DNA of 64,000 bases from Shewanella woodyi ATCC 51908 (GTDB lineage: Bacteria > Pseudomonadota > Gammaproteobacteria > Enterobacterales > Shewanellaceae): the NCBI RefSeq assembly GCF_000019525.1, contig NC_010506.1, positions 2,294,001-2,358,000 on the forward strand, read 5' to 3'. The notes under the pieces were generated by a model that was not told the DNA's origin, did no database searches, and saw nothing but the letters and a program-made list of their open reading frames with translations. The translations under genes were made by a program, and so were the position numbers. Shown here piece after piece: positions 51,740-59,228 of the stretch; position 1 is the stretch's first letter; every line of letters starts with the position of its first letter.

Positions 51740-52771
51740 TTACTGTTTCTTGAAGTTAATGGGCCTTGATACTCCGACCTCTTTTTTGACCGGTCTGCCG
51801 GGGTTAATACGTGAAAGGTGCTTTTTACTTGAAGGGACACAAAACAGCTCTCGTTGACCATTAACTATCTGATCCGGTGCGAACTGGTTATTAATCTCTA
51901 AAGCTTGGCTCCTCACCTTGTCTTGTTTGACATAGTTGTAGCAGACCAAGTGACGCTCTTTATTGCGTATTTTAAAATACTTATCTTTATGCTGCTTAGA
52001 GGAGGGGTTACACAGGAGTACGGGCTTACCAAGAACGGCTCTAGTTTTACCAAACTGATCCTCAATCATGATAGTTTCATTGGGCAATCTATCTCCCTCT
52101 TTGACGCCGTAGCATTGAAAGTGTTCGCCAGGCATATTGACTGCAACAGGTTTTGGCTTGACTAAGTTATCGCAAGCAGTAGTAAAGACTGAATAGGTTT
52201 TCTTGCGTAAATCGCTCGTAGACCAGATCCATCTGAAGTTACTGCTATTAACACTGTTCACTAATGGAAAGTTGAGTGTTCCCCAAGGGGAAGTACCTGA
52301 AGCCACAGTCCCTGAGAAATTATAGGGGGGTTGGCCATTTGCTAAGGAAGCTGATATCAAAGTGTTAATTTGTGAGGCATTAGGTCCTCCATTTTGCGCC
52401 CAACCCGATGAAGTGACATTAGACTGGTATGCCTTAAATCTTCCTGAGCCCGAGTAAACTGCATTATCAGCTTTTAAAATGGCTGACATACCTTGTGATA
52501 CTTTGCCATCCCCCCAAGCAATAACGCTAACTGAACAGGTTTTTAATGACCTTGGGTCACTTTTTATATTGAAATTAAATGATTCAATGTTTCTCCACTG
52601 ACTGCCATGAACGCCACGATAAACCACATTATTAGGGCTGCCATTTCCCGGTGAGTGCACCACAATAAAGTCGTTATCAACGGCGACATTACCTGTTACT
52701 GTGGTTGCGCCTACGATTCCTGAAGCGCTGATTAAACAGATACTGATTAATGTTTTCTTTAATATACTCAT
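51740..52771 (-). CDS. Exported protein with two C-terminal cysteine-bearing repeats, unknown function
   Basis: A 343-residue exported protein with a signal peptide likely cut after VGA (near residue 22). Residues about 25-195 are a beta-rich domain. After a linker (KPKPVAVNMPG) the C-terminal 130 residues contain two similar units: HFQCYGVKEG...VLLCNPSSKQHK and HLVCYNYVKQ...LFCVPSSKKH, with two cysteines each. This repeat pattern occurs in a domain of unknown function (DUF7450-like) found in secreted proteins. No operon partner is seen. Confidence 0.75.
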   Translation of the reverse strand: MSILKKTLISICLISASGIVGATTVTGNVAVDNDFIVVHSPGNGSPNNVVYRGVHGSQWRNIESFNFNIKSDPRSLKTCSVSVIAWGDGKVSQGMSAILKADNAVYSGSGRFKAYQSNVTSSGWAQNGGPNASQINTLISASLANGQPPYNFSGTVASGTSPWGTLNFPLVNSVNSSNFRWIWSTSDLRKKTYSVFTTACDNLVKPKPVAVNMPGEHFQCYGVKEGDRLPNETIMIEDQFGKTRAVLGKPVLLCNPSSKQHKDKYFKIRNKERHLVCYNYVKQDKVRSQALEINNQFAPDQIVNGQRELFCVPSSKKHLSRINPGRPVKKEVGVSRPINFKKQ

Positions 52772-53039
52772 CTTGTATTTCCCTCTACTGAATGTTCATG
52801 TTGTCAACTTTATTGACGCGGTTAGCTGGTTCTATAAGCCGACTTGAACTGAAGTTTTAAATTATCAGGAAGAAATAAAAGTTCATTAAAGTTAGAGGGT
52901 TAAAAAGGGGCTACTTTCGTTTTTACCCAAATTGACCCTAATCTTTAGTGGACGGACTTGAGGGATGTGAATAAGTTGGCACCTATTGTATTGATTCAAC
53001 TTAGCTTCAGAATTATCTGAAAAATAAAAGGAACATCTT

Positions 53040-53714
53040 ATGAATATCAAGAGGAACTTAGCACTGGTTTCACTGTTTATTGTCGCAGGTACTGCATCTG
53101 CGCACCAGTTAGCTTTTGATAAATTGACCCCAAGTCATAAACGTATGCAAACAGTGGTGTCATTTGAGCTCAATGAAGAGGAGATCATTAATCAGTATCA
53201 TTTTCGCGCTAAGTATTTTGATATTGAAAAATGGATGATGAGTAAAAATCTAGTATTGAAAGCGGATCACCTTACCAATGGAGAAGTAGCACATCACGGA
53301 GTGCATACAAAGCAGCTAGAGCAGCCAGAACTGACTTTGAGTGCTCAAGGTGGTATTCATCATACTGTAGATCCTTTTAACCGACTAAACAGTGTAGCTG
53401 GAAGTTCAGGAGGGGAGCTAAACAGTGTTGTTAATCGGGTAAATATTGCTGGGCTAGTTGCGGTGTCTATATGTAACGCCTATACAAGTGTCAATATTAA
53501 GCAGGCTTCTTACCATCTTACACCCAAATTTACAGCCCCAGTTAGTTTGTTACAGGGGATAAACCCTAGTACGGCTGAACTCAGCGATTACTCCCTTAGT
53601 GAAGGGGTGAAATTTAGCTGTGTCCATCCAATTGATGTGGCCAATCCCTTGCCAAGAGAAAGCATTAAGGATGTTAAGCAGCTAAAGTATGGAACGGCTA
53701 GTAAAATAAAGTAA
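53040..53714 (+). CDS. Exported protein of unknown function
   Basis: A 224-residue protein with a signal peptide cut after ASA (near residue 21). Two cysteines occur in the mature part (VSICNAY and KFSCVHP) and may pair. The middle includes an HHG motif (VAHHGVHTK) and a loop of small residues (NSVAGSSGGELNSVVNR). I do not recognise the family. It follows AAAGGAAC at a proper distance. It converges with the TPR gene, with 50 bases between them. Confidence 0.7.
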   Translation: MNIKRNLALVSLFIVAGTASAHQLAFDKLTPSHKRMQTVVSFELNEEEIINQYHFRAKYFDIEKWMMSKNLVLKADHLTNGEVAHHGVHTKQLEQPELTLSAQGGIHHTVDPFNRLNSVAGSSGGELNSVVNRVNIAGLVAVSICNAYTSVNIKQASYHLTPKFTAPVSLLQGINPSTAELSDYSLSEGVKFSCVHPIDVANPLPRESIKDVKQLKYGTASKIK

Positions 53715-53764
53715 CAGGCTAGCATACATAATGTTTATTACTTACAGGTATGGCTTAAAGTTTA

Positions 53765-55537
53765 TTATGTCTCCATTGATTCACTTTTTATCTGTAACAT
53801 TATCTGATTGAGGTGAGTCGTGAGTTGCTCTCTATCATGGCTAGACAGCTCACATTCAGACAAGACAAAGTGGCAGGTTTTTACCACGTTACGCCACCTT
53901 GGATTGTCTGGTAGCGTCTTTAGGCTGAGGTATTTGTCCAGTGATCGGGTTCTGAGCCGTCCCGAGTCCACCGATATTTTCCAAATTTTACTTCTATCAG
54001 CAAGTTCTACCTTGTTGGTTTGGGTCGCTTTCTCCCAAAGGGCGATACAATCGATCATGGTACTGACCAGCAGTTCAGATAATGGCTGACTTGAGGGGGA
54101 AACTGTTTGTTCACTTTCATTATTAGAGAGTAAAAATAGTTGCTGTTTATGGGATTCGATCACAGTCAGAAGATGTTGTTGGGCTTTTCTCTTCTTCACA
54201 ATATAGAGAGAGATGATAAACCCGATAAACAGACTGATACTGGTGATGATTAACGATAGATTAACCAGCTTATCAATTTTTTGCGTTTTACCTTGATTAA
54301 TCACTTGCTCTTCGACAAGAGCTCTTTGAATGCGCTCATTTTCAATCTCTCTTTGAATAATATTGATGTTCTCGCTGTATTTGGCTTCGAGGAGTGTTTC
54401 ATGTAGTGCTTGGTATCTCTTTAAATAGACTATGGCTTCGTAAGGGTGGCCATTGTCATAATAGAGATCACTGGCGTAGCGGTAGATTTTCATTTTTTGC
54501 AGTGAGTTTTGGTTCGAGTCACTGTGTTTGATGGCCTCTTCGATATATTCAATAGCCTTAAGATCATCAACTTCATGTTTGGCAAGCTGAGATTTCAATA
54601 GGTAGATATCATCATGGAAGGAGTGCTCGTTAGAATCTAGATACTGTGATAGCGTTTCTATCACTTCACTTGCGGGTGTTAATTCATTGGCGTTGATATG
54701 TATAGTTGCAAGTGAGACTAGAGTTGAGATGAGATCGATTTGATTTAATGTGTCGCTGTATGCTTTGATGATTTTATTGCTGTAAAAGTAGCGTTTATGA
54801 TAGTCACTGGTGATGTCGTATATTGCAGCAAGATCACCGTAAAGGTGAGACATGGCGTTGATAGCATAAATATCTGTGTTGGCACTGGTATAAATAATAT
54901 AATGTTCAAGAGATAGTTCAAAATAGTGTTGTGCCTCTTGGAATTTTTCAAGGCTTTTGTACATTAAACCTAAGTTTCTCAGGGTAATTGCTAGGTATAG
55001 GTTATTGCCAATTCTCTCCTTAATCGTTAGGCTTTTTTTGTAATATGTTAGTGCATTAGAGTAGTTGGTAAGCATCTCTTCTATGATAGCTAGATCATTA
55101 TAGCTTTTAGCTAACCATAGATCTGATGCTGTCGTTTTCGCAATAGTAAAAGCTTGCTCAAATAATTTTTTCGCTGCTTGATACTCTTTTCTGTATAGAT
55201 GTTGAGTGGCTTTTTTACGAAGCCATAGGTACTGGATCTCATCACTTCTATTAAACTCATCGCTTTGCTTAACTGATTGCAGATACTCTTCAGCTGTTTG
55301 GCTGTCACCTAAGTCTAGGTTGATATCATAAAGGGCGAGCATGAGCTTAGCAGTCATGAGTGGGTTAAGCGTTCTATCGACTTGCTCAAGCTTCTCTTCA
55401 CACACTGTTTTGCTTATCTGTGCACTCTCCTGTTTCATACTTATATGACATTGTTCTACAATGGAATTTTCAGCTTGCGCTAACGATGTCATTAATAATG
55501 CGAATAGGCATAAATATGAATTAATTTTATATTTCAA
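53765..55537 (-). CDS. Membrane-anchored TPR protein with conserved cytoplasmic C-terminal domain
   Basis: A 590-residue protein. A signal peptide (to about residue 22) is followed by about 370 residues of TPR repeats in the periplasm (for example WLAKSYNDLAIIEEMLTNYS and ALTYYKKSLTIKERIGNN). A coiled coil (ENINIIQREIENERIQRALV), a membrane span (LSLIITSISLFIGFIISLYI) and a cytoplasmic tail of about 140 residues come next. The tail has SKIWKISVDSGRLRTRSLD and LKTLPDNPRWRNVVKTC, a compact domain I have no name for. The layout suggests that an envelope signal is read by the TPR part and passed across the membrane. No partner gene is adjacent. Confidence 0.8.
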   Translation of the reverse strand: MKYKINSYLCLFALLMTSLAQAENSIVEQCHISMKQESAQISKTVCEEKLEQVDRTLNPLMTAKLMLALYDINLDLGDSQTAEEYLQSVKQSDEFNRSDEIQYLWLRKKATQHLYRKEYQAAKKLFEQAFTIAKTTASDLWLAKSYNDLAIIEEMLTNYSNALTYYKKSLTIKERIGNNLYLAITLRNLGLMYKSLEKFQEAQHYFELSLEHYIIYTSANTDIYAINAMSHLYGDLAAIYDITSDYHKRYFYSNKIIKAYSDTLNQIDLISTLVSLATIHINANELTPASEVIETLSQYLDSNEHSFHDDIYLLKSQLAKHEVDDLKAIEYIEEAIKHSDSNQNSLQKMKIYRYASDLYYDNGHPYEAIVYLKRYQALHETLLEAKYSENINIIQREIENERIQRALVEEQVINQGKTQKIDKLVNLSLIITSISLFIGFIISLYIVKKRKAQQHLLTVIESHKQQLFLLSNNESEQTVSPSSQPLSELLVSTMIDCIALWEKATQTNKVELADRSKIWKISVDSGRLRTRSLDKYLSLKTLPDNPRWRNVVKTCHFVLSECELSSHDREQLTTHLNQIMLQIKSESMET

Positions 55538-55782
55538 CTCGGTTCCGGTCCTTAGAGTATGCTTGTTTTTTGATAGTGAATTAATATAAATCGAGTTATT
55601 AGCTAGTGTTCTTTTGTTTTTTTAGTTTTAAATACTTAAATTTGTTGCTTTGGTAACATATACGTAATTTGTGGCAAGGTACAGAATCTACTTAACAATT
55701 GAGCTACAAAATTGCGCTTTTTGTGAGGACTGGGCTCATTATTTTGTTTGAGGAACTTTCTAACAAACTCACTTTAAGGAAT

Positions 55783-56487
55783 ATGAACAAGGTGAAAACG
55801 ATTGGATTGATTGGCGGTATGAGTTGGGAGTCGACCCTTAGCTATTATCAAGCACTTAACCTAGGGGTTAAAGCTGAACTTGGCGGGTTACATAGTGCGA
55901 AAATAGTACTGGTTAGTGTTGATTTTGCTGAGATTGAGAAGCTTCAGCATCTTGGAGAGTGGGACAAGACAGCAGCGATCTTATCTGAAGCTGCAAGCGG
56001 GTTAGAAGCGGCGAACGCTGACTTTTTCATGATCTGTACTAATACTATGCACAAGGTTGCAGATGAGGTGCAGGCTAAAGTGAACATCCCGCTACTGCAC
56101 ATTGCTGATGCAACTGCTGAGTTATTGGTTAAAGATGGTATCAAGAAAGTGGGGTTATTAGGCACCCAATTTACCATGGCTGAATCCTTTTATAAGGGAA
56201 GGCTGACGGAAAAATACGGTATAGAGGTACTAACCCCAAGTGATGATGACCAGTCAATCATTCATCGAGTTATCTATGATGAGCTTTGTCAAGGTGTGGT
56301 AAATGCACAATCCCGATCTGCCTATGTGGAGATTATTGAAAAGCTGAGGGACAATGGCGCTGATGCGGTGATACTAGGTTGTACCGAGATAGCTATGTTA
56401 GTCAAAGAAACAGACACCAATGTGCCACTTTATGACACCACCGCTATTCATGCTGAGGCTGCTGTTAAAATAGCATTAGATTGTTGA
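55783..56487 (+). CDS. Aspartate/glutamate racemase family protein
   Basis: A 234-residue cofactor-independent racemase. Both catalytic cysteine motifs are present (MICTNTMHK near residue 84 and ILGCTEIAML near 198), as is the GLIGGMSWEST start typical of the RacX/YgeA group. The ATG at 55783 has TAAGGA upstream; the frame also opens at 55699 without a ribosome site. It may interconvert D- and L-aspartate or a related amino acid. A dicarboxylate transporter lies 1 kb downstream, but on the opposite strand. Confidence 0.9.
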   Translation: MNKVKTIGLIGGMSWESTLSYYQALNLGVKAELGGLHSAKIVLVSVDFAEIEKLQHLGEWDKTAAILSEAASGLEAANADFFMICTNTMHKVADEVQAKVNIPLLHIADATAELLVKDGIKKVGLLGTQFTMAESFYKGRLTEKYGIEVLTPSDDDQSIIHRVIYDELCQGVVNAQSRSAYVEIIEKLRDNGADAVILGCTEIAMLVKETDTNVPLYDTTAIHAEAAVKIALDC

Positions 56488-56770
56488 TATCGTTTTTTTA
56501 GCTACTTGCAGAGGTGTTTTTAAACAGGGCTTAGAAGTTTACCGATGTGTACCTACGTACGTTTCGTCTTGGTTGGTGTTTTGTTGTTGAACCGATCATA
56601 AGATGTTTCCGAATTGGTGCTTTCTGTCCTGTTTTTCGCCAAACCTGTATGCTTCCTGAATGGCCTTGTTGCTCTTTGTTGGAATCGATAACCTTTGTGC
56701 CGAACTTGTATTAATCTGCATGCAATTTATAAGACAGATGTAACAACAATAATCAGTTCGGGGAATTACT

Positions 56771-57325
56771 TTGAAAACATTAACTATTGCAGCAGCTTCT
56801 CTACTCGCCATTTTTGCATCAAGCAATGTGGCTGCAGCCAATGACCATAGTGGTTTTTATGTGGGTGGCAGTTTAGGACAACTAAAAGTAAAAACAGAGG
56901 ATAGTGATAATGGCTTAGGCTTTGGTGCCTACGGTGGTTATAACTTCAATGATTGGTTTGGTTTAGAAGCCAACATGTATCTTTCAGGAGATCTTGGTGG
57001 CAATGGTTATGATTTAGGTGCTGGTACGTTTGCTTTTACCCCCAAATTTACTTACCAAATTAATGACACCTTTGCTGTGTATGGCAAAGTAGGTATCGCT
57101 TCTATGGCTGTTGTGTATCGACCTGATAGAGGTATAGATGAAGACTTTACTGGCTTTGGTTGGGTCTATGGTGTTGGTGTTAATGCCTCTATTACTGAGA
57201 ACCTTAACATCCGTTTAGGCTATGATATTGTTAAAGGCGATCTCGACTCTGAGTATTCATTCAGTGAGCAAAATGTGGATACTGATATCTCTAACTTTGC
57301 GCTAGGTATGCACTACCAGTTTTAA
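56771..57325 (+). CDS. Outer-membrane beta-barrel protein (OmpA/OmpX-like porin fold)
   Basis: A 184-residue protein with signal peptide cut after VAA (near residue 22), then an eight-stranded barrel: GFYVGGSLGQLKVKTED, FGAYGGYNFNDWFGLEANMY, FAFTPKFTYQINDTFAVYGK, then LNIRLGYDIVKGDLDSEYSF, ending LGMHYQF with a terminal Phe as usual for barrels. The start is TTG at 56771 after GGGGAA. No peptidoglycan-binding domain follows, so it resembles opacity-type proteins. Function unknown. Confidence 0.85.
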   Translation: MKTLTIAAASLLAIFASSNVAAANDHSGFYVGGSLGQLKVKTEDSDNGLGFGAYGGYNFNDWFGLEANMYLSGDLGGNGYDLGAGTFAFTPKFTYQINDTFAVYGKVGIASMAVVYRPDRGIDEDFTGFGWVYGVGVNASITENLNIRLGYDIVKGDLDSEYSFSEQNVDTDISNFALGMHYQF

Positions 57326-57352
57326 GCTTTAATTGGCTAAAGGTTAAATGAC

Positions 57353-57394
57353 AAAAGGGATACTGATACCGTTAGGTGTCGTATCCCTTTTTTG
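57353..57394. terminator. Bidirectional terminator between barrel and dcu genes
   Basis: AAAAGGGATAC (57353-57363) pairs with GTATCCCTTTT (57381-57391), and inside it GATACC pairs with GGTGTC. Together these give a long stem with A and T runs on the outside, suited to both strands. Confidence 0.9.
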
Positions 57395-57428
57395 TATTTC
57401 TCACTTATCTATACCGATTGATATAGTC

Positions 57429-58730
57429 TTAAAGCACTAAGCTTCCTAATGCAAATCCCAATGCGACAGAGGTAAAGATGGTCACAAGTCCAGGGATCAG
57501 GAAAGGGTGATTAAATACCATCTTACCAATTCGTGTCGACCCCGTATCGTCCATCTCTACGGCTGCTAACAGGGTTGGGTAGGTGGGCAAAACAAACAGG
57601 GCACTTACCGCAGCGAAAGAGGCGATTGCAGTTATTGGTGCAACACCTATGGCCAGTGCGGCAGGCATAAGGGCTGTAGTAGTAGCACCCTGGGAGTAGA
57701 GTAGCATAGAGGCAAAAAACAGAGTGACGGCTAACATCCAAGGGTATTGATTGAGTATGTCTGCAGACAGCGCCTTAATCTCAGTGATATGACTTGAAAC
57801 AAACGTATCTCCCAGCCAAGCAACACCTAACACACAGATACAGGCACACATACCGGATTTAAACGTTGGAGCATTGGAGATCTCTGAAGGGTCTATTTTG
57901 GTAATTGTCACGATAGCGGTTGCAGCCGCTAGCATAAATACCATGATAGCTTCGTTACGGCCCAATGCAGGGTCTTGAATGAGATTAACAGTGTCTGAAA
58001 TTAGGGTTGCATAGACAATCACACCGACAATGGCGGTGACAAAAATAGCCGTGGCTGTTTTTGCTGTTGGCAGCAAATTACGCTGAGTTTGCCCCTGAAG
58101 TTTAATCAGGCCTTTAGCTTGACGCTCTAGAAAAACAGGATCATCTTTTAATTCACAGCCAAGGAAGTTAGAGACAAATGCGCCTATCATACAGGCTGCA
58201 AAAGTAGTGGGAATACAGATGGCTAGCAAGGTTAAGTAGCCCACGCCCAGAGGCTCTAAAATACCAGAGAAGAAGACCACAGCTGCGGAGATAGGTGATG
58301 CTGTAATGGCAATTTGTGAAGCAACAACAGAGATCCCTAATGGACGTGAAGGTCTAATTCCTTGCTCTTTAGCGACCTCTGCAATAACAGGTAAAGTAGA
58401 AAATGCAGTATGGCCAGTTCCTGCAAGTAAGGTCATGAAGTAGGTGACAATCGGTGCGTAGAAGGTGATACGTTTAGGGTGTTTTCTAAGAAAACGTTCC
58501 GATAGGTCGACCAATAGCTCCAGTCCGCCGGCCACCTGCATTGCAGCAATTGCGGCAATAACTGACATAATGATCAAGATGACATCAATGGGTATGTGCC
58601 CGGTATCAACTCCTAGAAACAGTGATAAAACGAGGACACCAGCGCCGCCAGCTAATCCAATTCCTATTCCACCGATACGTGCCCCGAGATAGATAAAAGC
58701 GAGCACAACGAGCAGTTCAACAACGACCAT
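57429..58730 (-). CDS. Anaerobic C4-dicarboxylate transporter, Dcu family
   Basis: A 433-residue inner-membrane transporter with about 10-12 spans. It matches DcuA/DcuB: LVVLAFIYLGARIGGIGIGL at the start, LAGTGHTAFSTLPVIAEVAK, ASQIAITASPISAAVVF, MLLYSQGATTTALMPAALAI and LPTYPTLLAAVEMDDTGST. Dcu proteins exchange fumarate, malate, aspartate and succinate during anaerobic growth. DcuA and DcuB cannot be separated with confidence from this reading. A CRP-like site lies about 170-185 bases upstream of the start. Confidence 0.94.
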   Translation of the reverse strand: MVVVELLVVLAFIYLGARIGGIGIGLAGGAGVLVLSLFLGVDTGHIPIDVILIIMSVIAAIAAMQVAGGLELLVDLSERFLRKHPKRITFYAPIVTYFMTLLAGTGHTAFSTLPVIAEVAKEQGIRPSRPLGISVVASQIAITASPISAAVVFFSGILEPLGVGYLTLLAICIPTTFAACMIGAFVSNFLGCELKDDPVFLERQAKGLIKLQGQTQRNLLPTAKTATAIFVTAIVGVIVYATLISDTVNLIQDPALGRNEAIMVFMLAAATAIVTITKIDPSEISNAPTFKSGMCACICVLGVAWLGDTFVSSHITEIKALSADILNQYPWMLAVTLFFASMLLYSQGATTTALMPAALAIGVAPITAIASFAAVSALFVLPTYPTLLAAVEMDDTGSTRIGKMVFNHPFLIPGLVTIFTSVALGFALGSLVL

Positions 58731-58900
58731 AATTAACCCTAATGTAATAACATTCAGCGAAAATATACCGATTTAAAAGAGGTATATTGATTTGCCTGAG
58801 GAGAAGCTTATGTTGTTTTTGGTACCGCTTTTTCCTAGGCGCTAAATTTTACTCCCCTTATCCCCTATATAACGGTACTTAGTTGACTATTTTTTTAAGC

Positions 58901-58916
58901 TGTGATTTTGCTCACG
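58901..58916. promoter_or_regulatory. CRP-like site between dcu and exeM
   Basis: TGTGATTTTGCTCACG fits TGTGA-N6-TCACA with one mismatch at the end. It is 171 bases from the dcu start and 313 from the nuclease start. E. coli dcuB is CRP-activated, so dcu is the likelier target. The rest of the 58731-59097 gap shows no other element I can name. Confidence 0.65.
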
Positions 58917-59097
58917 TAGCCCTAAGTTTTTAATGGGGCATGCGCACAATTATCCCGTTTTTTGATTTAACCTAAAATCGCATATTGAGTCACTTTTACG
59001 CCATTAATAATCAGCTTATTGATTGTTTTTTATCAGAACTTTTTCTTAAATATCGCTTAAGGAGTTCATAAGTTGTATTTACCTTCTTACCACCTTC

Positions 59098-59131
59098 CTG
59101 TAACTTAACTGTAACCAGTCTGTTTTATACT
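59098..59131 (+). promoter_or_regulatory. Pho box and -10 element upstream of exeM
   Basis: CTGTAAC (59098), CTGTAAC (59109) and CTGTTTT (59120) are direct repeats at exact 11-base spacing, as in PhoB binding sites (CTGTCAT-like units with 4-base spacers). TATACT at 59126-59131 lies 10 bases after the second unit, the position of the -10 box in PhoB-activated promoters. The gene downstream is a secreted nuclease, a normal phosphate-starvation target. Confidence 0.82.
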
Positions 59132-59228
59132 TTGTGCTGGTTTTAGATGTAAAAACAACAGCAATTTGAACAGAAGAGTCAAATGCTGAAATAAAACTAG
59201 GTTAAATGGGTTATTTTAAGGGGTTAAT

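Noticed and set aside
55699..55782. N-terminal extension of the racemase family protein
   Set aside because: The conserved start GLIGGMSWEST follows the ATG at 55783, which has TAAGGA upstream; the extension has no ribosome site.
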